NCBI GenBank assembly: GCA_937920235.1
Contig: CALGUK010000009.1
Span: 1-43,685 of the forward strand
DNA from: an uncultured Clostridia bacterium
GTDB lineage: Bacteria; Bacillota; Clostridia; Oscillospirales; Acutalibacteraceae
Reading direction: 5' to 3'
DNA length: 43,685 bases
Position numbers and translations under genes: made by a program. Below the pieces are notes generated by a model. That model ran no database searches, had not been told where the DNA came from, and was given only the letters and a program-made list of their open reading frames with translations. Positions 1 through 9,126 of the stretch are shown here, one piece after another. How positions within the stretch are numbered: position 1 is the first letter of the stretch; each line of letters opens with the position of its first letter.

Positions 1-3
1 CAA

Positions 4-9
4 TATAAT
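4..9 (+). promoter_or_regulatory. candidate -10 element of the acn-icd-rex operon
   Basis: A TATAAT hexamer lies 54 bases before the aconitase start. The matching -35 would be outside the window, so only half of the promoter can be seen. Downstream, TTGTTAA at 25-31 equals one half of the clostridial Rex operator consensus, but the second half is poor. Confidence 0.35.
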
Positions 10-62
10 AAAATTATAAAAGATTGTTAAAAAAATGAAAAAGTCCAAGGAGTGATTCAAAA

Positions 63-1994
63 ATGGGTATGACAATCGGACAAAAACTTATAAAATCTCA
101 CCTTGTATGCGGTGATATGACTCCCGGAAGCGAAGTCGGTCTTAAAATCGATCAGACATTAACTCAGGATGCTACAGGCACAATGGCATATCTTGAACTT
201 GAGGCTATGGGCATTGAACAAGTAAAAACTGAACTTTCAGTTGCTTATATTGACCACAACACATTACAAACAGGTTTTGAAAATGCTGACGATCACAGAT
301 TTATTCAGAGTGTCGCAAAAAAACGCGGTATTCGTTTTTCAAGACCCGGTAACGGAATCTGTCATCAAGTTCACCTTGAAAGATTCGGCAAGCCGGGTAA
401 AACCTTAATCGGTTCAGATAGCCATACACCAACCGGAGGCGGTATCGGAATGCTGGCTATGGGAGCAGGCGGTCTTGATGTTGCCGTTGCAATGGGCGGC
501 GGTACATATTATATTACTATGCCTAAAATGGTAAGAGTTAATCTCACAGGCAAGCTCAGTCCTTGGGTTGCCGCAAAGGATGTTATTCTTGAGGTTCTCC
601 GTATTATGACTGTTAAGGGCGGAGTCGGCAAAATAATCGAGTACGGCGGCGAAGGCGTTTCCACACTCTCTGTTCCGGAACGTGCTACAATTACAAATAT
701 GGGTGCTGAGCTTGGTGCAACAACATCTGTATTCCCCTCAGACGATGTAACAAAAGCTTTTCTTAAAGCGCAGGGACGTGAAGAGGATTGGATAGAACTT
801 AAAGCCGACGAGAATGCTGTTTATGATGAAGTTATCAATATTAACTTATCAGAGCTTGCTCCTATGGCTGCATGTCCTCATATGCCCGACAGAGTTAAAT
901 CCGTAACAGAAATCGGCAAAATAAAGGTTGATCAGGTTTGTATCGGTTCTTGTACCAACTCATCACTTCTTGATATGATGAAGGTTGCCGCAATTTTGAA
1001 AGGTAATACTGTTCATCCGTCAGTAAGTCTTTCTATTGCTCCCGGTTCTAAGCAGGTTCTCAACATGATTTCACAGAACGGAGCCCTTGCTGATATGATT
1101 GATGCAGGTGCACGTATTCTTGAAAGTGCTTGCGGTCCGTGTATCGGTATGGGACAATCTCCTAATTCAGCCGGTGTTTCACTCAGAACATTCAACAGAA
1201 ATTTTGAAGGACGATCAGGAACAGCGGATGCGGGTATCTATCTTGTCAGTCCCGAGGTTGCTGCAGCATCAGCTCTTACCGGTTACCTCACAGACCCGCG
1301 TGATTTGGGAGAATTCCCTAAAATTGTAATTCCCGATGAATTTATTATTAACGATAATATGGTTGCAATGCCCGCATCACCGGAAGAAGCAAAAAATGTT
1401 GAAGTAATGTACGGTCCTAACATCAAACCATTCCCGTCAAGTGAGCCTATGGGCGAGGATATCGATGCAAAAGCAATTCTCAAGGTTGGTGACGACATTA
1501 CAACTGACCACATTATGCCTGCCGGTGCAAAAATTCTCCCCTACCGTTCAAATATTCCATTCCTTTCTCAGTATTGTTTCGGTGTTTGTGATAAAACCTT
1601 CCCGGAAAGAATCAAAGCAGAAGGCAAAGGAATTATAATCGGCGGTTCAAACTACGGTCAAGGTTCATCACGTGAGCACGCTGCACTTGTTCCGCTGTAT
1701 CTCGGTGTTAAAGCCGTTATTACAAAATCTTTTGCACGTATTCATTGCGCAAATCTTATAAACGCAGGTATTCTTCCCTTAAATTTTGCTGATCCGGATG
1801 ACTATGATAAAATTTCTCAGGGTGATGAATTAAGTCTTAAGGGAATCAAAAATGCAATTACCAACAATGAACCTGCTGTACTTGTTAACCTCACTAAAAA
1901 TGAAGAATACAAAATTAAATATGACCTTTCACAGCGTCAGAAGGATATTATCCTTGCAGGCGGTTTGTTGAACTATACTAAAGAATCATTTTAA
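63..1994 (+). CDS. acn: aconitate hydratase
   Basis: Interconverts citrate and isocitrate through cis-aconitate in the cytoplasm, using a [4Fe-4S] cluster. The 643-residue protein has the layout of the shorter bacterial, mitochondrial-like aconitases. The three expected cluster ligands are visible: Cys297 in the GSCTNS motif, and Cys357 and Cys360 in CGPCIG. The swivel domain carries GGSNYGQGSSREHA near residues 527-540. The start is supported by AAGGAG at 47-52. Isocitrate dehydrogenase follows after 12 bases and rex after that, so the three form one operon for the oxidative arm from citrate to 2-oxoglutarate, probably feeding glutamate synthesis in an anaerobe. Citrate synthase is not in the window and may lie to the left. 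Confidence 0.95.
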   Translation: MGMTIGQKLIKSHLVCGDMTPGSEVGLKIDQTLTQDATGTMAYLELEAMGIEQVKTELSVAYIDHNTLQTGFENADDHRFIQSVAKKRGIRFSRPGNGICHQVHLERFGKPGKTLIGSDSHTPTGGGIGMLAMGAGGLDVAVAMGGGTYYITMPKMVRVNLTGKLSPWVAAKDVILEVLRIMTVKGGVGKIIEYGGEGVSTLSVPERATITNMGAELGATTSVFPSDDVTKAFLKAQGREEDWIELKADENAVYDEVININLSELAPMAACPHMPDRVKSVTEIGKIKVDQVCIGSCTNSSLLDMMKVAAILKGNTVHPSVSLSIAPGSKQVLNMISQNGALADMIDAGARILESACGPCIGMGQSPNSAGVSLRTFNRNFEGRSGTADAGIYLVSPEVAAASALTGYLTDPRDLGEFPKIVIPDEFIINDNMVAMPASPEEAKNVEVMYGPNIKPFPSSEPMGEDIDAKAILKVGDDITTDHIMPAGAKILPYRSNIPFLSQYCFGVCDKTFPERIKAEGKGIIIGGSNYGQGSSREHAALVPLYLGVKAVITKSFARIHCANLINAGILPLNFADPDDYDKISQGDELSLKGIKNAITNNEPAVLVNLTKNEEYKIKYDLSQRQKDIILAGGLLNYTKESF

Positions 1995-2006
1995 GGAGTA
2001 AAAGTT

Positions 2007-3170
2007 ATGGAAAAACAGATTTCTGAAGCACTTGCAAAGTTTGAAGCTCTTGTTAGAGAACAGCTTGCAAGAAATGAAAAAATCAAAGCACAAAAAGAAT
2101 TTGTAGATTATGATAATCTTGATAAAATCATCATCGGTGTCTGCGGTGGCGACGGTATCGGCCCGATTATAACGAAGGAATCTGCCAGAGTCCTTGAATA
2201 TATGCTGGCAGACGATGTAAAGGCAGGAAAAGTAGAATTCAAATTCATCGACGGCCTTACAATTGAAAACCGTGTTGCTGTAATGAAGGCAATTCCTGAT
2301 GATGTTCTTGCAGAACTTAAAGAATGTCACGTTATTCTTAAAGGACCTACAACAACACCTCAGGCTGGTGATCCGTGGCCTAATATTGAAAGTGCTAATG
2401 TTGCAATGAGAAAGGAACTTGACCTTTTTGCAAATGTACGTCCCGTTAAAGTTCCGGATCAGGGTATTGATTGGACTTTCTTCCGTGAAAATACAGAGGG
2501 TGCTTATGCGGTCGGATCTAAGGGTGTAAATGTTACAGAGGATCTTGCTATGGACTTTGTTGTAACAACAAGCGAAGGTACAGAGCGAATTGCACGTATG
2601 GCATATGATTATGCAAAGAGAAACGGAAAAGAAAGAGTTTCAATCATCAATAAAGCAAATGTTATTAAGACAACTGACGGTAAATTCCTTAGAATTTGTA
2701 AGGAGGTCGGCAAAGAATACCCCGAAATCACCACAGATGAATGGTATATTGATATTACAACAGCCAAGCTTATTGATGAAAAGAGAAGAAAAGACTTTAA
2801 AGTATTTGTTCTTCCGAATCTTTACGGTGATATCATTACTGATGAAGCTGCAGAATTCCAGGGTGGTGTCGGTACAGCAGGCAGTGCTAACCTCGGTAAG
2901 AGATACGCTATGTTTGAGGCAATTCACGGTTCTGCTCCCCGTATGATTCGTGAAGGAAGAGGTCAGTATGCCGATCCATGCTCAATGCTTCGTGCGACAG
3001 TTATGCTTCTGTCTCATATCGGTAAACAGAAGGAAGCAGATTTACTTGAAAGAGCGCTTGATATTTGTATGTTAGAAGAAAAGAAACTTACAATTACAGG
3101 ACGCGATAACGGAGCAACCTGCAGTGAATTCGGTGACTACGTAATGGAAACTGTAAAAAAGCTTTCATAA
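2007..3170 (+). CDS. icd: isocitrate/isopropylmalate-family dehydrogenase, probably isocitrate dehydrogenase
   Basis: Oxidative decarboxylation of isocitrate to 2-oxoglutarate. The 387-residue sequence has the family features in order: GDGIGPIIT near residues 46-54, the substrate region ESANVAMRKELDLFANVRP near 130-150, the metal/substrate segment NLYGDIITDEAAEFQGG and the cofactor-side HGSAP motif. Being directly behind aconitase favours isocitrate over isopropylmalate or tartrate as substrate. The cofactor (NAD or NADP) cannot be fixed by eye. An AAGGAG ribosome binding site precedes the ATG, 12 bases after the acn stop. About 45 extra N-terminal residues precede the usual beginning of the fold and look helical and charged. 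Confidence 0.88.
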   Translation: MEKQISEALAKFEALVREQLARNEKIKAQKEFVDYDNLDKIIIGVCGGDGIGPIITKESARVLEYMLADDVKAGKVEFKFIDGLTIENRVAVMKAIPDDVLAELKECHVILKGPTTTPQAGDPWPNIESANVAMRKELDLFANVRPVKVPDQGIDWTFFRENTEGAYAVGSKGVNVTEDLAMDFVVTTSEGTERIARMAYDYAKRNGKERVSIINKANVIKTTDGKFLRICKEVGKEYPEITTDEWYIDITTAKLIDEKRRKDFKVFVLPNLYGDIITDEAAEFQGGVGTAGSANLGKRYAMFEAIHGSAPRMIREGRGQYADPCSMLRATVMLLSHIGKQKEADLLERALDICMLEEKKLTITGRDNGATCSEFGDYVMETVKKLS

Positions 3171-3182
3171 GGAGTGAAAAAT

Positions 3183-3818
3183 ATGGGTAGAAATGACGGT
3201 GTATCACTCTCTGTCATTAAACGTCTCCCTCGCTACTACAGATTTTTAGGTGAGCTTAAAGATAACGGAGTTGTTAGAATTTCATCTAAAGATTTATCCG
3301 AAAAAATGGGCTTTACCGCATCACAGATCCGCCAGGATTTAAACTGTTTCGGTGGATTTGGTCAGCAAGGATACGGATATAACATTGAGAGTCTGTATAA
3401 TGAAATCGGAAATATTCTCGGTGTTAACAACAACCGTAAAGCCATTTTAATCGGCGCCGGTAATCTCGGCAAGGCCGTGGCATTACATATGTCGTTTGAG
3501 CAGCGTGGATTTAATATTATCGGTGTATTCGATAGAAACAAAGCACTTACAGGACAAATGCTCCGAGGATTACCTATTCGTCATACTGATGGTTTATATA
3601 ATTTCTGTAAGGATAATTCCCCTACTGTCGCGGTTCTCTGTATTCCTAGTGCTGCAGCCAAGGAATTATCGCCACAGCTTGTTGAATTGGGAATTAAGGG
3701 TTTCTGGAATTTCAGCCATTACGATATATCATCAGATTATCCCGATGTTGCAGTTGAAAATGTTCATTTAAGCGATAGTTTAATGACGTTAAGCTACCAC
3801 GTAAGTAATTTGGATTAA
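3183..3818 (+). CDS. rex: redox-sensing transcriptional repressor Rex
   Basis: Winged-helix repressor that releases DNA when NADH binds. Residues 1-80 form the DNA-binding domain (SVIKRLPRYYRFL, then KMGFTASQIRQDL). The Rossmann motif GAGNLGKAVALH lies near residues 92-103, and the C-terminal dimerisation helix is present. The upstream GTG at 3174 would also open the frame, but the ATG at 3183 sits 8-9 bases behind the AAGGAG that overlaps the icd stop and gives the usual Rex N-terminus, so 211 residues is preferred. Co-transcription with acn and icd suggests that the sensor controls, or is controlled with, NADH-producing carbon flow. Rex families in Clostridia typically repress fermentation and NADH-consuming genes. 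Confidence 0.93.
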   Translation: MGRNDGVSLSVIKRLPRYYRFLGELKDNGVVRISSKDLSEKMGFTASQIRQDLNCFGGFGQQGYGYNIESLYNEIGNILGVNNNRKAILIGAGNLGKAVALHMSFEQRGFNIIGVFDRNKALTGQMLRGLPIRHTDGLYNFCKDNSPTVAVLCIPSAAAKELSPQLVELGIKGFWNFSHYDISSDYPDVAVENVHLSDSLMTLSYHVSNLD

Positions 3819-3826
3819 ATAAAAAA

Positions 3827-3856
3827 GCTATGTAGAAAAACTACATAGCATTTTTT
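3827..3856. terminator. bidirectional intrinsic terminator between rex and the FTR-like gene
   Basis: A perfect 9-bp stem (GCTATGTAG / CTACATAGC, 3827-3835 and 3841-3849) with an AAAAA loop. It has T's on the right and six A's on the left, so it can end both the + operon and the convergent - gene. Confidence 0.9.
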
Positions 3857-4055
3857 AATCTTTTGATTTGTAATACAATTTACAATGACAATAACCTTCA
3901 AAATCGGGGTCGGCCATTTGTTGCTTAAATTCGTCACATATGCATTTGTATTCTTCAGTTTTTTGAAGTCTGCAGGGACAATATCCGTCCTTTTCTTTTA
4001 ACCCTTCTTTGATTTTTTTGACCAATTCTTTATTTTCATTCAATCTCAAAGCCAT
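3855..4055 (-). CDS. small ferredoxin-thioredoxin reductase catalytic-domain-like protein
   Basis: A 66-residue protein with six cysteines in three pairs, C26-P-C28, C38-I-C40 and C56-H-C58. This is the pattern of the catalytic chain of ferredoxin:thioredoxin reductase, where four cysteines hold a [4Fe-4S] cluster and two form the redox disulfide. The loops differ in length from the chloroplast enzyme (9 residues between the first and second pairs, 15 before CHC), as in short bacterial homologues. A TTG further upstream (4070) is open in frame, but the ATG at 4055 sits 9 bases behind GGAG and is the better start. No variable chain or thioredoxin gene is next to it. Its role in ferredoxin-linked thiol reduction is inferred from the motif only. 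Confidence 0.75.
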   Translation of the reverse strand: MALRLNENKELVKKIKEGLKEKDGYCPCRLQKTEEYKCICDEFKQQMADPDFEGYCHCKLYYKSKD

Positions 4056-4103
4056 ATTTATCAACTCCAATTATTATATATTATTATCAAAACTATAAAG
4101 GAA

Positions 4104-4131
4104 TAACCCGAAGCAATAAATGCCTCGGGTT
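4104..4131 (-). terminator. terminator of the purine operon
   Basis: Hairpin 4105-4113 / 4122-4130 just past the purL stop. On the - strand it reads ACCCGAGGC / GCTTCGGGT with one G-U pair, preceded by an A-tract and followed by a moderately U-rich tail (TTATTCCTTT). Confidence 0.65.
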
Positions 4132-4145
4132 TTTACTTTATCGGA

Positions 4146-7100
4146 TTATTTGAAGTACTTAACAGCAGATTCAAACATCTTCATATCAAATTCACCGATA
4201 ACATTCTTATAAAGACCGTAGCCGATACGCTCTGAGTGACCCATTTTACCGAATACTCGACCGTCAGGTGAAGTAATACCCTCAATAGCAGAAACAGAAT
4301 TATTGGGATTGAAATGAATATCGTCTGTAGGAACACCGTTGAGATCGACATATTGTGTTGCAATCTGTCCGTTATCAGCAAGCTGTTTTACAAGCTCATC
4401 ACTGCAAAGGAATCTGCCTTCACCGTGAGAAATCGGTACAGTATAAACATCGCCGACATTAGTTGCGGCTAGCCAAGGTGATTTGTTAGACGCAATTCTT
4501 GTACGAACAAGTCTTGATTGGTGACGACCGATTGAATTAAAGGTAAGGGTCGGGCAATTCTCGTCAGTATCAATAATTTTGCCGTAAGGAACAAGACCAA
4601 GCTTGATAAGAGCCTGGAAGCCGTTACAGATACCTGCCATAAGACCGTCACGCTTTTCAAGAAGCTCAGTAACTCCTTCCTTGATTTCAGGATTACGGAA
4701 GAAAGCCGTAATAAACTTACCTGATCCGTCAGGTTCGTCACCACCTGAGAAACCACCGGGAATGAAAATCATCTGAGCATCTTTCATTTTTTGTGCAAAT
4801 GTTTCAACGGATTTTGCAATATGAGAAGCAGAAAGGTTGTTTATAACCATAATTTCTGCTTTTGCACCTGCAAGCTCAAGAACCTTCTTTGTATCAAACT
4901 CACAGTTAGTACCAGGGAATGCCGGAATAAGAACCTTAGGCTTTGCAACCTTAACAGCAGGAGCAACTCTGTAATCTGCATTATATTTATATGCAGGATA
5001 TATTTTGCCCTCTGTCTTAATATTACATGAATAAACTGACTCGAGCTTGTCTTCATAAACCTTGAGAAGAGACTCAACTGCAATTTTATCGTTCTTATAT
5101 GCGATTGTTTTTGACTCTGTTGTATAGCCGATTACGGTGCCGACATCGATATCCTCAGTAAGTTCAATTACAAAACTGCCATATGCATAATCAAACATAT
5201 CCGAAACAGTAAAGTTATCATCATATTTAAATCCAATATCATTACCGAAGGACATTTTCATAACTGCTTCAGCAATACCGCCGTAGGTAACTGTGTAGCA
5301 AGCAGCAATTTTACCGTTTCTTGCAAGCTCTGTAACCTTGTTAAAGGTATTGATAAGAGATGCTGCAACAGGAATACCGTTTTCATTGTAATCAGGCTTT
5401 AAGATTATTGTTTTATGACCTGCAGATTTAAATTCCGGTGTAATAACCTCATCAACCTTACCTGTTGTAACGGCAAATGAAACAAGCGTAGGTGGAACAT
5501 CAATATCCTCAAATGTACCGCTCATAGAGTCCTTACCGCCGATTGATGCAACACCTAAATCAAGCTGAGCATCATAAGCACCGAGAAGAGCCGCAAGTGG
5601 CTTGCCCCAACGGGTTGCTTCCTTCTTTGGTTTTTCAAAGTACTCCTGGAATGTGAGATAGACATCTTCAAATTTTGCACCTGTTGCGATAAGCTTTGAA
5701 ATCGATTCAACAACAGCAAGATAGGCACCGTTATACTGGTTCTTTTCAAAGATGAACGGATTATAACCCCAAGACATGTATGAACAGGTTTTGGTCTGGT
5801 TATTTTCAACAGAGACTTTGTGAACCATTGACTGAATGGGTGTCTGCTGATTTTTACCACCGAAAGGCATCAGGACAGTTCCTGCACCGATCGTAGAGTC
5901 AAAACGTTCTGAAAGTCCGCGTTTTGAGCAAACATTGAGGTCGTCAGCAAGCTTATTATATTCAGCAACAAAATCATCCGAAATATCTTTTTTATAATCA
6001 AGTGACTTTGCTGTTTCAATATCAATGTGCTTTTCAGCACCGTTTGAATTTAAGAATTCTCTTGAAATATCAACTATACAATTATCATTCCAATACATTC
6101 TCAAGCGAGGCTCGGCAGTTACCTTTGCAACAACAGTTGCCTCAAGGTTTTCGGTTTCGGCAAGCTCAAGGAAACGTGCAACATCCATAGGTTCAACAAC
6201 AACAGCCATACGTTCCTGAGATTCACTGATAGCAAGCTCTGTACCGTCAAGACCGTCATATTTCTTAGGAACTGCGTTTAAGTCGATTTCAAGACCGTCT
6301 GCCAGCTCACCGATAGCAACCGATACACCACCTGCTCCGAAGTCGTTACAGCGTTTAATAAGACGTGATGCCTCTTCGTTTCTGAAAAGTCTCTGAAGCT
6401 TTCTCTCTTCTGGAGCATTACCCTTCTGAACCTCTGCACCGCAACTCTCAAGTGACTGAAGAGTATGAGATTTTGAAGAACCTGTAGCACCGCCGCATCC
6501 GTCACGTCCTGTTCTGCCGCCAAGAAGAATAACAACATCATCAGGCTGAGGAACTTCACGACGAACGTTTCTTGCGGGAGCAGCCGCAACAACAGCACCA
6601 ATTTCCATACGCTTAGCAACATATCCGTCATGATAAATTTCATCAACTTGTCCTGTTGCAAGACCGATCTGGTTACCGTATGAAGAATATCCTGCCGCTG
6701 CAGTCTGAACAATCTTTCTTTGAGGAAGTTTGCCTTCCATTGTCTCGGAAACTGCTTTCAAAGGATTTCCGGCACCGGTAACACGCATTGCTGCATATAC
6801 ATATGAACGACCTGAAAGCGGATCGCGGATAGCACCGCCGATGCAAGTTGCAGCACCGCCGAACGGTTCAATTTCTGTCGGATGGTTATGAGTTTCATTC
6901 TTAAAGAGAAGAAGCCATTCTTCATCCTTACCGTCAACATCAACGGTAATTTTAACAGTACAAGCATTTATTTCTTCCGACTCATCAAGTTTTGGAAGCT
7001 TGCCGGCTTTTTTCAGAACCTTCGGAGCCATTGTTGCAATATCCATAAGGTTAATCGGTTTTGTACGGTTAAGATCCTTACGGGCATCTAAATAACGTTC

Positions 7101-7841
7101 CCAGGCTTTCTGAATGTAAGCATCATTAAACTTAACAGAATCAATAGTTGTTAAGAATGTTGTATGACGGCAATGGTCTGACCAATATGTATCAATCATA
7201 CGGATTTCTGTGATCGTCGGATCGCGGTCTTCTGTCTTAAAATAGTTCTGACAGAACTTTATGTCATCCTTATCCATTGCAAGTCCGTATTCATTTACAA
7301 AATCCTGAAGCTCATCATCATTGAGATTAAGGAATCCGTCAAGTGTTTTAACTGATGTGGGAATATCATAATCAACAGCAAGAGTCTCGTATGTATCAAG
7401 AGTTGCTTCACGAGCTTCAACAGCATTGATTACATACTTTTTGATTTCAGCAAGTTCTGCTTCGGAAACATCTCCGTAAACTGCATAAATTTTTGCGGTT
7501 TTAACAAGGGGTCTGTCACCTTTTGAAATAATCTGAATACACTGTGCCGCAGAATCAGCACGCTGATCAAACTGACCGGGAAGATATTCAACCGCAAAAA
7601 CTGTTGCACTGCTGTCTTCAAATATATCTGTTACAACATCAAGCTGAGGCTCCGAAAATACAGTATTTTTGCAATATTCAAATAAATCTTTATCGATATT
7701 TTCAACATCGTATCTGTTCAAAATACGGATATTTTTTACTGAATCAATAAGAAGAAGAGAATTAATATCGGAAAGTAATGACATCGCTTCATGTGCAAGT
7801 CCCTCTTTCTTCTCAACAAATATACGATATACCATTCTCAT
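4146..7841 (-). CDS. purL: phosphoribosylformylglycinamidine synthase, single-chain
   Basis: Fourth step of purine synthesis: FGAR, glutamine and ATP give FGAM. At 1231 residues it is the fused form in which the synthetase (PurL) and glutaminase (PurQ) are one chain, as in many Clostridia. The ATP-site segment GGRTGRDGCGGATGSSKSH lies in the first half. The glutaminase domain is C-terminal, with PAFPGTNCEFD, then GICNGFQ with the nucleophile near Cys1072, and HGEGRF. The ATG overlaps the purD stop by one base (TAATG) behind AAAGGAGGG, which implies translational coupling; a second in-frame ATG two codons on is also possible. It is the last gene of the purine operon. Confidence 0.95.
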   Translation of the reverse strand: MRMVYRIFVEKKEGLAHEAMSLLSDINSLLLIDSVKNIRILNRYDVENIDKDLFEYCKNTVFSEPQLDVVTDIFEDSSATVFAVEYLPGQFDQRADSAAQCIQIISKGDRPLVKTAKIYAVYGDVSEAELAEIKKYVINAVEAREATLDTYETLAVDYDIPTSVKTLDGFLNLNDDELQDFVNEYGLAMDKDDIKFCQNYFKTEDRDPTITEIRMIDTYWSDHCRHTTFLTTIDSVKFNDAYIQKAWERYLDARKDLNRTKPINLMDIATMAPKVLKKAGKLPKLDESEEINACTVKITVDVDGKDEEWLLLFKNETHNHPTEIEPFGGAATCIGGAIRDPLSGRSYVYAAMRVTGAGNPLKAVSETMEGKLPQRKIVQTAAAGYSSYGNQIGLATGQVDEIYHDGYVAKRMEIGAVVAAAPARNVRREVPQPDDVVILLGGRTGRDGCGGATGSSKSHTLQSLESCGAEVQKGNAPEERKLQRLFRNEEASRLIKRCNDFGAGGVSVAIGELADGLEIDLNAVPKKYDGLDGTELAISESQERMAVVVEPMDVARFLELAETENLEATVVAKVTAEPRLRMYWNDNCIVDISREFLNSNGAEKHIDIETAKSLDYKKDISDDFVAEYNKLADDLNVCSKRGLSERFDSTIGAGTVLMPFGGKNQQTPIQSMVHKVSVENNQTKTCSYMSWGYNPFIFEKNQYNGAYLAVVESISKLIATGAKFEDVYLTFQEYFEKPKKEATRWGKPLAALLGAYDAQLDLGVASIGGKDSMSGTFEDIDVPPTLVSFAVTTGKVDEVITPEFKSAGHKTIILKPDYNENGIPVAASLINTFNKVTELARNGKIAACYTVTYGGIAEAVMKMSFGNDIGFKYDDNFTVSDMFDYAYGSFVIELTEDIDVGTVIGYTTESKTIAYKNDKIAVESLLKVYEDKLESVYSCNIKTEGKIYPAYKYNADYRVAPAVKVAKPKVLIPAFPGTNCEFDTKKVLELAGAKAEIMVINNLSASHIAKSVETFAQKMKDAQMIFIPGGFSGGDEPDGSGKFITAFFRNPEIKEGVTELLEKRDGLMAGICNGFQALIKLGLVPYGKIIDTDENCPTLTFNSIGRHQSRLVRTRIASNKSPWLAATNVGDVYTVPISHGEGRFLCSDELVKQLADNGQIATQYVDLNGVPTDDIHFNPNNSVSAIEGITSPDGRVFGKMGHSERIGYGLYKNVIGEFDMKMFESAVKYFK

Positions 7842-9112
7842 TATCCCTCCTTTAAAACTTTAAGTGCTTTTGCACCGATATCACTTCTGTAAAATGCATT
7901 ATCAAAATGGACTTTTTTAACAGAAGAATATGCTTTATCAACAGCCTTGACAAGATTATCTTCAACTGCAACAACACCAAGAACTCTACCACCTGCTGTA
8001 ACAACATCCTCATCCTTGATTTTTGCACCTGCGATATATAGGTTATCATCAAAATCATCGTTAACTATTATCTTAAATCCGCTTTCATACTTAACGGGAT
8101 AGCCTTTCGATGCCATTACAACACAACAAGCAGATTTATTACTGAATTTAACCATATTCTCAGATAATCTCTCATCCTCAACAGCCATCATTATGTCAAG
8201 CAGATCGCTTTCGAGAAGCGGTAATACAACCTGTGTTTCAGGATCACCGAAGCGGCAGTTGTATTCAATTACTTTAGGGCCGTTGGGTGTAAGCATAAGG
8301 CCAAAATATAAACATCCTTTGAATGTTCTGCCTTCGGATTTCATTGCATTGATAGTAGGAATAAAAATAGTTTCCATACATTCTTTTGCAATTTCCTCGG
8401 TATAATACGGGTTAGGAGCGATTGTACCCATACCGCCTGTATTAAGACCTTCATCATTATCCATAGCGCGCTTATGATCCATTGAAGAAATCATAGGAAC
8501 AACAATATTTCCGTCTGTAAAAGAAAGAACGGAAACCTCCGGGCCTGTCAAAAATTCTTCAATAACAATATTGTTTCCGCTCTCGCCGAAAATCTTGTCT
8601 TCCATAATGGATTTAACTGCATCAACAGCCTCTTCACGCGTCATAGCAATAATAACACCTTTGCCGAGTGCAAGACCGTCTGCTTTTACCACAGTCGGAA
8701 CAGGTGCTGTTTCAAGATATTTAAGAGCATCCTCTGCATTATTGAATATTTCAAAAGCAGCGGTAGGAATATTGTATTTTTTCATTAAATTCTTTGAAAA
8801 CGCCTTACTACCCTCTATGATAGCAGCATTTCTTGTAGGACCAAAGCATTTAATTCCAGCACTGTTCAAAGCATCGACCGCGCCAAGAACGAGCGGATCA
8901 TCCGGAGCAACAACAGCAAAATCGATTTTGTTTTCTACAGCAAAATTTACAATAGCGTCAATATCTTTTGCACCAATGTTAACAAGTGTTGCATCGTCCT
9001 TCATACCGCCGTTACCGGGTAACGCAAATATTTCAGTAACATTTTTATTTTCTTTAATTTTTTTGATGATAGCGTGCTCTCTGCCGCCACCACCTACAAC
9101 CATAATTTTCAT
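7841..9112 (-). CDS. purD: phosphoribosylamine-glycine ligase
   Basis: Second step of purine synthesis: phosphoribosylamine plus glycine and ATP give GAR. An ATP-grasp enzyme of 423 residues, with the N-terminal MVVGGGGREHAI motif and GLNTGGMGTIAPNP, NCRFGDPETQ in the usual order. An in-frame TTG at 9124 exists, but the ATG at 9112 begins exactly at the conserved N-terminus and follows GAGG by 7 bases. It sits 14 bases after the AICAR transformylase gene and overlaps purL by one base. Confidence 0.95.
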   Translation of the reverse strand: MKIMVVGGGGREHAIIKKIKENKNVTEIFALPGNGGMKDDATLVNIGAKDIDAIVNFAVENKIDFAVVAPDDPLVLGAVDALNSAGIKCFGPTRNAAIIEGSKAFSKNLMKKYNIPTAAFEIFNNAEDALKYLETAPVPTVVKADGLALGKGVIIAMTREEAVDAVKSIMEDKIFGESGNNIVIEEFLTGPEVSVLSFTDGNIVVPMISSMDHKRAMDNDEGLNTGGMGTIAPNPYYTEEIAKECMETIFIPTINAMKSEGRTFKGCLYFGLMLTPNGPKVIEYNCRFGDPETQVVLPLLESDLLDIMMAVEDERLSENMVKFSNKSACCVVMASKGYPVKYESGFKIIVNDDFDDNLYIAGAKIKDEDVVTAGGRVLGVVAVEDNLVKAVDKAYSSVKKVHFDNAFYRSDIGAKALKVLKEG

Positions 9113-9126
9113 AGTAAACCTCAAAA

